A stretch of 64,000 bases of DNA, from positions 124,001 to 188,000 of the forward strand of contig CAYMCO010000001.1 of assembly GCA_964388955.1 (NCBI GenBank). Reading direction: 5' to 3'. The translations under genes and the position numbers were made by a program. Below the pieces are notes generated by a model that was not told the origin of the DNA, did not search any database, and saw only the letters and a list, made by a program, of their open reading frames with translations. Source of the DNA: CAYMCO01 sp964388955 (GTDB taxonomy: Bacteria; Chloroflexota; Anaerolineae; Anaerolineales; E44-bin32). Position 1 is the stretch's first letter, and every line of letters begins with the position of its first letter. This document shows, piece after piece, positions 50,440 to 58,200 of this stretch.

Positions 50440-50464
50440 AATAGCCCGCCGCGAGCGGGCTATT
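50440..50464 (-). terminator. strong intrinsic terminator between DUF4870 gene and recJ
   Basis: AATAGCCCGC and GCGGGCTATT form a 10-bp stem with a five-base loop. On the minus strand it is followed by TTTTT. It ends about 16 bases before the recJ ribosome site, so recJ is either read through from upstream or has a promoter within this short gap. Confidence 0.85.
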
Positions 50465-50483
50465 CTTCACCCAGGATGGAAGA

Positions 50484-50810
50484 CTAAACCCAACCCTGGT
50501 TCTTGATGAAGTCGGTGATCAAAGGAATCTGCGTGTAGTTCCCGTTGTAGGAGTCAAACGCCGGCCAGAGAGTCACCAGCCAGAGAACCGGAGCGCACAG
50601 CGACCCGATCCCCAGCGTGACGATCGCGACAATGAAAATCAGCACCCACAGCACAACGTTGGCTGCTAAAGACTGCACAGCGTGGAACTTGATGAACGGA
50701 CGTACCTTCTTCTCATCCATTAGGAGCGCGATGATCGAAATTAGCGGGATCGGGTACCCCAACGCTGCCCACAACTTGTCGTCACTGGTGATTTCAGGTG
50801 CTTCACTCAT
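50484..50810 (-). CDS. DUF4870-type small membrane protein
   Basis: 108 residues with AAGGAGG upstream. DUF4870 pattern: DDKLWAALGYPIPLISIIALL, then RPFIKFHAVQSLAANVVLWVLIF and a third segment GIGSLCAPVLWLVTLWPAFDSYNG. Three membrane helices with a cytoplasmic N-terminus. The function of the family is unknown. It ends in a strong terminator 20 bases downstream, and is divergent from fmt. Confidence 0.88.
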   Translation of the reverse strand: MSEAPEITSDDKLWAALGYPIPLISIIALLMDEKKVRPFIKFHAVQSLAANVVLWVLIFIVAIVTLGIGSLCAPVLWLVTLWPAFDSYNGNYTQIPLITDFIKNQGWV

Positions 50811-50949
50811 TACTCATCCTCCTTGATTGATTTTGGACCGTACGCCACGTGGGGTCATCTTTGCCGCTCGTGGTTGGTTCCACTGGAACAAGGAAACCGG
50901 CCGCGCCAACCCAACCATTACAACACCTTTATGTAGAGAAGGTTTCACA

Positions 50950-50979
50950 TTGCATTATACCCAGGCGTGTTACCATAGT
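50950..50979 (+). promoter_or_regulatory. possible promoter of fmt
   Basis: TTGCAT, 18-base spacer and CATAGT, ending three bases before the fmt ATG. TACCAT with a shorter spacer is an alternative. No ribosome site exists, so a leaderless start is likely. Confidence 0.35.
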
Positions 50980-50982
50980 CCT

Positions 50983-51912
50983 ATGCGCACAGTCTTTATC
51001 GGCTCGCCAGATTTCGCAGTTCCTATCTTCCGCCGCCTGGCGAAGCGCTCCACTGTCATTGGTGTGGTCACACAGCCGGACCGGCGGGCAGGCCGAGGAC
51101 GCAACGTCACCTCTCCCCCCGTGGCCGAGGCGGCCAGGGAAATGAACACCCCCGTCTTCCAACCCCTCAAGATCAACTCAAGCGAATCCTTCCACCGGCT
51201 CGAGGTTTGGTCCCCGGAAGTAATCGTCGTCGCCGCCTACGGCCAAATACTGTCTGCACGCGTGCTCGGGATCCCCCCGCTCGGCTGCCTGAACGTGCAC
51301 GCCTCGTTGCTCCCGCGCTGGCGCGGCGCTTCTCCGATCCAGGCGGCCATTCTGGCAGGAGACGCGGAAACCGGTGTCACCATCATGAAAATGGACGAAG
51401 GGATGGACACAGGGCCCATACTGAGCCAACGTAGGACTCCGATCCGTCCCCGCGAGGCGGGGGGGCAGCTTGCCCTTCGCCTCTCCCTCATGGGCGCGGA
51501 TCTGCTGGCCCAAACTCTCGATCCCTACGCGGATGGCAGCATCACCCCGATCCCGCAATTGGAGGACCTTGCCACCTACGCCCCCCTAGTGCATAAAGCC
51601 GATGGGCGCCTAGACTGGTCCCTATCGGCGCTCCAACTGCAACGCCAGATTCAAGCCTTCGAGCCGTGGCCCAGTTCATTCTTTTTCTGGCGGAAGAAGC
51701 GCATCGTGGTGCGACGGGCGCGAGCCGAAAAGCCCCAAACTGCCTGCCCCGGACACGTGGTCCTTCTGGGCAATGACCCAGCCGTGGGCACCCCCCACGG
51801 CTTGCTGCGATTGGAGGTCGTTCAGCCCGCCGGAAAAGCGGAGATGCCCGCGGCTGCCTTCTTGCGCGGCGCGCCAGATTTCCTCGGGGCGGATCTTTCC
51901 GCCGCAAACTAG
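50983..51912 (+). CDS. fmt: methionyl-tRNA formyltransferase
   Basis: 309 residues from MRTVFIGSPDFAVPIFRRL; the frame is open 52 codons upstream but this is the family start. The formyl-transfer site is in VVAAYGQILSARVLGIPPLGCLNVHASLLPRWRGASPIQAAILAGDAETGVTIMKMDEGMDTGP, which contains the conserved Asn-His pair (NVHAS) and Asp (MDTG). The C-terminal OB-like domain (about 205-300) binds the tRNA. It formylates initiator Met-tRNA with 10-formyl-tetrahydrofolate. It stands alone; the usual partner def is not in the window. Confidence 0.95.
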   Translation: MRTVFIGSPDFAVPIFRRLAKRSTVIGVVTQPDRRAGRGRNVTSPPVAEAAREMNTPVFQPLKINSSESFHRLEVWSPEVIVVAAYGQILSARVLGIPPLGCLNVHASLLPRWRGASPIQAAILAGDAETGVTIMKMDEGMDTGPILSQRRTPIRPREAGGQLALRLSLMGADLLAQTLDPYADGSITPIPQLEDLATYAPLVHKADGRLDWSLSALQLQRQIQAFEPWPSSFFFWRKKRIVVRRARAEKPQTACPGHVVLLGNDPAVGTPHGLLRLEVVQPAGKAEMPAAAFLRGAPDFLGADLSAAN

Positions 51913-52497
51913 GCGCACTTTGAGGCCTCAGACATCCGCACCCGGACACCCGAGCCCGACTAGCCCCCCAAGCAAGACACGCCCCCCTCGGCGCCAAACT
52001 CTCAATGGGTTATCATCCGGCAATAGCGGGCATCCCCCGAAATCGAACACCCTCAATTGCCGCTACCACTTGCAGTAACGAACGACCTGTACCAGAATGA
52101 TGCGCCTGGCCGCTTGCACGGCCTGTCGGCGAGCCTGCATCCGCACTTTTTCCTACCGCCATCCAAGCCCTGAAGGCTGAATGGGGCTCGACTATGTTCT
52201 CGCCTTCGATCAGGCAACCACGTCCAGCAGAGCGACCGCATTTGATCCCTCTGGTCACGCTGCGCCAGCGCGCAGCAGGAATTGAAACGGAAATGCACAC
52301 CGGATATTTCCGAAGAGGAAAGGACGACCTGACATGGCGCGTGGCGGCGTGCGGCTGACCGTTCGCTCCGTTGGCCTCACCCTCAAGGGGCTGGATGAGT
52401 GGCTCCCTTGCCAGGGCAAACCGCGGTTTGTCCTCGAATGTCAACAACCTGAAATACGCGTGTGCATCCGCTTTGCGCGCGCTCAGAGAGGGAGTGC
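51913..52497. other. intergenic region before the glp operon, no gene seen
   Basis: 585 bases. Open frames here lack family features or ribosome sites. The last 15 bases hold the GAGAGGGAG site of glpA. A promoter was not convincing: TTGTCC near 52429 with AAATAC 17-18 bases later is the best candidate. Confidence 0.45.
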
Positions 52498-54060
52498 ATG
52501 ACCCGCAGTATCTCGACCGAGCTGCTCGTCATCGGCGCCGGGGCCACTGGCCTGGGGATTGCGTGGGATGCAAGCCTGCGCGGCATCAAGACCTTGGTCG
52601 TCGATCAGTCCGACCTTGCGGAGGGCACCTCCGGTCGATTTCACGGCCTCCTCCACTCGGGCGGCAGATATGTCGTCTCCGATCCAGGCACCGCAGCCGA
52701 ATGTGCGCATGAAAACCGCATCCTTCGGGAAATCACTCCGCATGCCATCGAGGACACGGGCGGATACTTCATCCAGGCACCAGCCGATCCACCGGATTAT
52801 GTGGACTCATGGCAGGCCGCAGCCCAAAGGCTGCACCTGCCCTTCGCCGAAGTCGGAGCCGGAGAGGTTCTGGCCAGCGAGCCAAACCTGACTCCGCACA
52901 TCGTGCGCGCCTTCGAAACGCTCGACGCGTCTATCGATTCCTTTCGACTCCTCCACGACCTCAAGTACTCCATCGAGTACGCCGGCGGCGTCGTGCGGCT
53001 TCATGCCCGCGTTCTGGGATTGCTGAAGAAGGCAGACCGGGTCGTCGGCGCACAGGTCTATTCCGAAACGGACCGAAGCATCACCACCATCGGCGCGCGC
53101 TTGCTCATCAACGCGAGCGGCCCGTGGGCGCCTTCCGTCGCCAGCTTCGCCGGCCCAGAAATCCCGCTTGTGCTTGGCAAGGGCACCATGTTGGCGATGG
53201 CCAATCGCCTCGTTCACAAGGTGATCAATCGCTGCCGCAAACCACAGGACGGCGACATCATTGTCCCGGTCGGAACTGTCTGCATCCTCGGGACCACCGA
53301 TGTACCCGTCGACAACCCAGGCGCCCTCACACCTCTGCCTTGGGAGATCGATCTGCTGCTGGCCGAAGCGGAGAACCTGGTCCCGGACATCGGCGGCCAT
53401 CGCGCACTTAGAGTCTGGTGCGGCGTGCGCCCGCTGCTGCTGGAATCCGGAAAGGCTGGCGCCACCCGCAGTCTGCGCCGCGGACACGCGGTCATCGACC
53501 ATGAGCAAGCCGGTGACGTAGCTGGGCTGATCAGCGTTGTCGGCGGAAAGCTCACGACATTCCGGCTCATAGCCCAAGAGGCCGTCGACCTCGTCAGCGA
53601 GAAGCTTTCGCTCTCCAAGCCTTCTCGGACCTGCGACACCCCGCTCCAGACTCGCGGCGAATCCCGATTCTTTCGACTCCCTTCCAATTTGGCTCGGCTC
53701 GCTCCAGGGGATCCAATCCGGGACGCTCCCCGGCTTATGTGCGAATGTGAGTTGGCCTCGCGCGATAGCATATTGTCCGCCTTGGCGGATTCCCCTATCA
53801 CGGAACTTGACGATGTCCGCCGTGACGTCCGCCTCGGTATGGGCCCCTGCCAGGGTGCCTTCTGCACGTTGCGGGCCACCGGCGTGATCCCCGACGATGC
53901 CCGACCATCCACCGCCCTCCAGCTCTATCGACGCTTCGTCGCCGAGCGCTGGCGCGGTGCCCGACCCCTCGATTGGGGCCACGGTCTCCGTCAAATCGAG
54001 CTCAATCGGCGGATTGCGCTCGAAGTGCTATCGGCGCACATGGATCTGGAGCAAACATGA
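52498..54060 (+). CDS. glpA: anaerobic glycerol-3-phosphate dehydrogenase subunit A
   Basis: 520 residues with GAGAGGGAG upstream. FAD-binding start TELLVIGAGATGLGIAWDASLRGI, then the GlpA/D signature GRFHGLLHSGGRYVVSDPGTAAEC. The oxidase core ends near residue 390. The C-terminal part holds a BFD-like iron-sulfur domain with MCECELASRDSI and MGPCQGAFC, the four cysteines found in GlpA but not GlpD. It oxidises glycerol-3-phosphate to dihydroxyacetone phosphate and passes electrons to GlpB/GlpC. The stop overlaps glpB (ATGA). Confidence 0.95.
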   Translation: MTRSISTELLVIGAGATGLGIAWDASLRGIKTLVVDQSDLAEGTSGRFHGLLHSGGRYVVSDPGTAAECAHENRILREITPHAIEDTGGYFIQAPADPPDYVDSWQAAAQRLHLPFAEVGAGEVLASEPNLTPHIVRAFETLDASIDSFRLLHDLKYSIEYAGGVVRLHARVLGLLKKADRVVGAQVYSETDRSITTIGARLLINASGPWAPSVASFAGPEIPLVLGKGTMLAMANRLVHKVINRCRKPQDGDIIVPVGTVCILGTTDVPVDNPGALTPLPWEIDLLLAEAENLVPDIGGHRALRVWCGVRPLLLESGKAGATRSLRRGHAVIDHEQAGDVAGLISVVGGKLTTFRLIAQEAVDLVSEKLSLSKPSRTCDTPLQTRGESRFFRLPSNLARLAPGDPIRDAPRLMCECELASRDSILSALADSPITELDDVRRDVRLGMGPCQGAFCTLRATGVIPDDARPSTALQLYRRFVAERWRGARPLDWGHGLRQIELNRRIALEVLSAHMDLEQT

Positions 54061-55286
54061 TGCCCGACCTCATTGTCGTCGGCTCGGGCCTGACCGGCCT
54101 ATTCGCAGCTGTCCTGGCCGCCCGGCGGCGCGCCCATGTCTGTGTGATCAGCCAGGGAAGAGGCGGCCTGTCCCAGGCCCACGGGTCCATCGATGTGTGG
54201 GCCGGCGGCGCCCCGACCCGTGCCATCCCACAGCTCCGAGCAAGCCATCCCTACGCCTCCCTTGGGCTGGCTGCCGTCCGGGATGCCCTGGATGCCTTCT
54301 GCAAACTGATGGATTCGCTCGATTATCCCTTTTCAGGCGACCCATCGACCAACCTCACCCTCCCGTCCCCACTCGGCACGCCGCACATCACCTGCCTGGC
54401 CCCTGAATCCATGGCGGCCGGGGATCTGCAAGACCGCACTCCCATCACGCTTCTCGAGATCCCCACCTTCCGCGACGCGCCACTGCATCTGGCGGCGGAG
54501 GCCTTGCGCAAGGGCGGCATCGACATCAGAGATGTCATCCCGGCGCCGCTGCCGGCCTTTGAAGCCCGGCGGGATGTCTATTCGACGGATATCGCGCGCC
54601 TTTTCGACGATCCAGAGAGCCGCATGGAGATCGCGCGCGCCTGGAAGCCGCTCCTTTCGAAGGCCCGCCGCGTCGGCATTCCGGCAGTACTGGGTCTGGC
54701 GAATTCCCGGGAGGCGCACGCAGCGCTGTGCGAGGCGTGGGGGATTCCCGTCTTCGAAATCCCCACTTTGCCCCCTTGCCTGCCCGGGTTGCGCCTCGAG
54801 CACCGCCTGCGCTTGTACGCGACCCGAAGCGGCGTATCCTTTGTCGAGGGCCCGCGCGTCATCGGGCGAGTTGACGGCCGGTCTGGCGGCCATCATGTCA
54901 GCGGCGTGGTCTCGCTGGGGGCGCCAGCGCCCCACATATTTGAAGCGGACGCGGTGCTGCTCGCCACCGGGGGATTCCTCCACGGTGGGCTCGTTGCCAC
55001 CCAGGATGGCCGGGTCCAGGAGTCCGTATTTGACCTGCCCGTTGTGTACCGGCCCGGGCGCGAATTCTGGGTCGCCGATGCACCGTTCGGCCCTCAACCA
55101 TATACGGAGTTCGGCGTGGCCGTCGATGCAGAGATGAGACCCGTTGGCGCCGGACAACACCCACTCTATGAGAATCTGTTCGCGGCGGGCGGGCTCCTGG
55201 CGGGCGCCGACCGGGCCATTGAAGGATCCCGCCAGGGAATCAGCCTCGCCACCGCCTATCGCGCAATCCAGACGGCACTGGCATGA
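54057..55286 (+). CDS. glpB: anaerobic glycerol-3-phosphate dehydrogenase subunit B
   Basis: 409 residues. Overlaps the glpA stop as ATGA (a second ATG follows at 54060). Flavin-binding start MPDLIVVGSGLTGLFAAVLAA, then GGLSQAHGSIDVW and the closing NLFAAGGLLAGADRAIEGSRQGISLATA, typical of GlpB and related flavoproteins. It contains a second FAD/FMN and links GlpA to the iron-sulfur subunit. The stop overlaps glpC by four bases. Confidence 0.92.
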   Translation: MMPDLIVVGSGLTGLFAAVLAARRRAHVCVISQGRGGLSQAHGSIDVWAGGAPTRAIPQLRASHPYASLGLAAVRDALDAFCKLMDSLDYPFSGDPSTNLTLPSPLGTPHITCLAPESMAAGDLQDRTPITLLEIPTFRDAPLHLAAEALRKGGIDIRDVIPAPLPAFEARRDVYSTDIARLFDDPESRMEIARAWKPLLSKARRVGIPAVLGLANSREAHAALCEAWGIPVFEIPTLPPCLPGLRLEHRLRLYATRSGVSFVEGPRVIGRVDGRSGGHHVSGVVSLGAPAPHIFEADAVLLATGGFLHGGLVATQDGRVQESVFDLPVVYRPGREFWVADAPFGPQPYTEFGVAVDAEMRPVGAGQHPLYENLFAAGGLLAGADRAIEGSRQGISLATAYRAIQTALA

Positions 55287-56578
55287 ACGTCCCTGGCCGG
55301 GTTCCTGACCTGTGTCTCAAGTGTAATATCTGCACCGCGGCATGCCCCGTGATGCCGGCAACCGATCTGTTTCCCGGGCCGAAAGCGACAGGGCCCCAAG
55401 CGGAGCGCTTTATTCGTCCAGGGCTGCCGGTCCCGGACTTCGGTGTGGAATGGTGCTCCGGCTGTGGCGTCTGCTCCCGGGTCTGCCCCCACGGCGTGCC
55501 GGTTTCCGAAATCAACATACGCGCCAAAGCGCGCCTTGCAGCCCAGGCCCGAATTCCGCTTCGTGACCACCTCCCGTCGCGCCCCCACGTGCTCGCCCGC
55601 CTGGCGGCCCCTGTCCGACCCGCTGTCAATTGGGCACTTGAATCCAAATCAATCCGCTGGCTGCTAGACAAAGGGCTGTCGATCAGCCAAGAAGCCCCGC
55701 TCCCGACATTCGCAGCGCAGCCATTTCGTAAACAAGCAGAACGGTATCTGCGGGCTGCTCCAGCCCAGGGCGGCCAGCGTGACAATCTGGTTGCCTTCTT
55801 CCACGGCTGCAGCGTGGAATCGTACGAACCCTCCATCGGAATGAAAGCCCTCGCAATTCTCGAATCCCTCGGCTTTCAGGTCGACGTCCCACCCCAAACA
55901 TGCTGCGGTCTCCCCCTGCAATCGAACGGCCTCTTCGATGCCGCTCGACAGCAAGCTCGAGAGAACATCCGTAATCTGCTCTCCTACGCAAGCGCCGGCA
56001 TCCCGATCTTGGGTACCTCCTCATCCTGTACCCTGGCGCTGCGCCATGAGTACAGTCAAATCCTCGGCCTGCAGGACGAGGACGCGCTACACGTCGCGGA
56101 AAGGGTCCGCGATCTCTTCGAGTTTCTGGTCTACGATCGCCCGGACAGCATGGCGAACATCACATTGTCGCCAATTCCCATTTGCGCTCTCTATCATCCT
56201 GCTTGCCAGTTGAAGGCGCACGGCATGGGCACACCGGCCCGCCATGTTCTCGAGCGCGTCCCCGAACTGGACCTGCATGTCTCCGAATCGGAATGCTGCG
56301 GAGCGGCAGGCACGTATGGTATCAAGCGAGAACGGTATGACGTCGCCAGGGAGGTTGGTGCGAGCCTCATGGCTCAGATCGCGCATCTCCAGCCAGACAT
56401 CGTTGTGACCGACTCGGAGACCTGCCGCTGGTGGATCTCACACCACAGCGGCACCCCAACGTTCCACCCCCTGGAATTGCTGCATATCAGCCTCGGGTTG
56501 GACCAGTGTGCTGCTGATCCAATCACGCAGATTCTCGCCCCCTTGAGAGATGCCTCCGCTGAAAGAAGATCGCCATGA
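55283..56578 (+). CDS. glpC: anaerobic glycerol-3-phosphate dehydrogenase iron-sulfur subunit C
   Basis: 431 residues, starting with ATGA overlap. Two 4Fe-4S ferredoxin motifs are near the N-terminus: CLKCNICTAACP and CSGCGVCSRVCP. Two CCG domains follow, with QTCCGLPLQSNG and SECCGAAGTYG, as in heterodisulfide-reductase-type subunits. It is expected to pass electrons from GlpAB to the quinone pool at the membrane. The stop overlaps the amidohydrolase gene (ATGA). Confidence 0.94.
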   Translation: MNVPGRVPDLCLKCNICTAACPVMPATDLFPGPKATGPQAERFIRPGLPVPDFGVEWCSGCGVCSRVCPHGVPVSEINIRAKARLAAQARIPLRDHLPSRPHVLARLAAPVRPAVNWALESKSIRWLLDKGLSISQEAPLPTFAAQPFRKQAERYLRAAPAQGGQRDNLVAFFHGCSVESYEPSIGMKALAILESLGFQVDVPPQTCCGLPLQSNGLFDAARQQARENIRNLLSYASAGIPILGTSSSCTLALRHEYSQILGLQDEDALHVAERVRDLFEFLVYDRPDSMANITLSPIPICALYHPACQLKAHGMGTPARHVLERVPELDLHVSESECCGAAGTYGIKRERYDVAREVGASLMAQIAHLQPDIVVTDSETCRWWISHHSGTPTFHPLELLHISLGLDQCAADPITQILAPLRDASAERRSP

Positions 56579-58179
56579 GACTCGATTTTGAGCCAGGATT
56601 CATTCTGGTCAACGGCCACATCCATGCCTTCGACCGGCGCCATTCCCTCCCAAATGCGTTGGTCCTGCAGGGCGACCGCGTCCGTTTCGTCGGCGAAGAG
56701 CCACAGGCATTATCGATGGCAGGCCCAGGATCGCAGATTGTCGACCTCAATGGAAAGCACGTGCTCCCGGGGTTGATCGACTCCCACATCCATATCGAAA
56801 CCCTGTCCCTTTCGCTGGAAAAGGTAGATTGCGACACCGCCACCAAATCCGCATGTCTTGACCGGGTGAAGGCGCGCGCCCGGTCCGCGCTTGCCGACGA
56901 GTGGATCCTGGGTCACGGTTGGGATCAAAACAAGTGGCAGGGATTTGGTGATCGGCAGGACCTGGATCGCGCATCGCCGGGCAATCCCGCCTATCTGACT
57001 GCGACCTCGCTCCATGCGTCTTGGGCCAATTCCCGAGCCCTGGAGATCGCGGGAGTCGGCCGCGGTACACCGGATCCCCCTGGGGGCCGGATCCAACGCG
57101 ATGCGGAGGGCCGGCCAACGGGTGTCCTGTTTGAGAACGCCATGCACCTGGTGGCCGACAAGATTCCGCCCCCATCCCTAGAGGAGCGGGTGCGGGCCAT
57201 GCGGAGGACCCAGCAATTGATGTGGAAGGCAGGCCTGACGGGCGCGCATGACGTGGATGGGGTCGACTCCCTGGAGACACTGCAGGCGCTCCATTCTCAG
57301 GGTGAACTTGGTCTGCGTATCCGCAAGACTCTCCCACGCGAATCATTGGATGCAGCGCGCGCCCTCCGACTCCGCTCCGGCTTCGGCGACGACCTCCTCC
57401 GTATATGCGGCGTGAAGCTGTTTTCCGATGGCGCGCTGGGCCAAAGGACCGCCGCCATGTTCGATCCGTACCTAGAAGAACCTCATAATCGGGGCATACT
57501 GCTGCTGGAGAGGGAGCAGCTGATCGACATCGGCGTCAAAGCCGGGGAGATCGGACTCCCGCTGTTTGTCCATGCGATAGGGGATTATGCCAACCGAGTG
57601 GTTCTGGACGCGTTGCAGGAGCTGCGCGCCACGGAGCGCCCTGGAGCCCAGCCTCGCATGATCCATCGCATTGAACACGCCCAACTGCTGCACCCCGACG
57701 ATATCCCACGATTTGGCAGACTGGGGGTCACCGCGTCGATGCAGCCCATCCACGCCCCATCCGACCGCGAAATGGCTGAGCGCTACTGGGGGAACCGGTG
57801 TCAGAATGCCTACGCCTGGCGCTCGCTGCTGAAAAGCGGGGCCAACCTGGCGTTTGGCTCGGACGCGCCGGTGGCCTCCTTCAGCCCCTTCGTCGGCGTT
57901 TTCGCGGCCACAACGCGCCGCTCGCCGCACGAGCAGCTTCTCGGATCGCCCTGGATCCCGGAACAATGCATCGGTCGAGAAGCCGCACTGCAAGCCTACA
58001 CGCTTGGCGCAGCACGGTCCGTCGGCGAAGCTGGCCACTGGGGTCGACTCGTTCCCGGCTATTATGCCGACCTCATCGTTCTCGACGATGATCCCCTCAG
58101 TGCCCCTGACCAGAAACTGCCCACGCTGAGGATCGCCGGTACGATGGTCGGCGGGGATTGGAAGTGGCGCGACTTCTGA
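56575..58179 (+). CDS. YtcJ-like metal-dependent amidohydrolase
   Basis: 534 residues. Fourth gene of the glp operon, overlapping glpC (ATGA). Amidohydrolase signatures: LPGLIDSHIHIE (metal-binding His-x-His), GHGWDQNKW, GVKLFSDGALGQRTAAM, LFVHAIGDYANRVVLDAL, IHRIEHAQLLHPDDI and FGSDAPVASFSPF (metal Asp). The family hydrolyses C-N or ester bonds in small molecules, and its substrates are mostly unknown. The tight coupling to glpABC suggests it releases glycerol-3-phosphate or a related compound, but that is inference. Confidence 0.88.
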   Translation: MRLDFEPGFILVNGHIHAFDRRHSLPNALVLQGDRVRFVGEEPQALSMAGPGSQIVDLNGKHVLPGLIDSHIHIETLSLSLEKVDCDTATKSACLDRVKARARSALADEWILGHGWDQNKWQGFGDRQDLDRASPGNPAYLTATSLHASWANSRALEIAGVGRGTPDPPGGRIQRDAEGRPTGVLFENAMHLVADKIPPPSLEERVRAMRRTQQLMWKAGLTGAHDVDGVDSLETLQALHSQGELGLRIRKTLPRESLDAARALRLRSGFGDDLLRICGVKLFSDGALGQRTAAMFDPYLEEPHNRGILLLEREQLIDIGVKAGEIGLPLFVHAIGDYANRVVLDALQELRATERPGAQPRMIHRIEHAQLLHPDDIPRFGRLGVTASMQPIHAPSDREMAERYWGNRCQNAYAWRSLLKSGANLAFGSDAPVASFSPFVGVFAATTRRSPHEQLLGSPWIPEQCIGREAALQAYTLGAARSVGEAGHWGRLVPGYYADLIVLDDDPLSAPDQKLPTLRIAGTMVGGDWKWRDF

Positions 58180-58200
58180 TCGATCCGGGTATGATCGTCG

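Noticed and set aside
52013..52447. A 144-codon minus-strand frame before glpA
   Set aside because: No ribosome site or family features.
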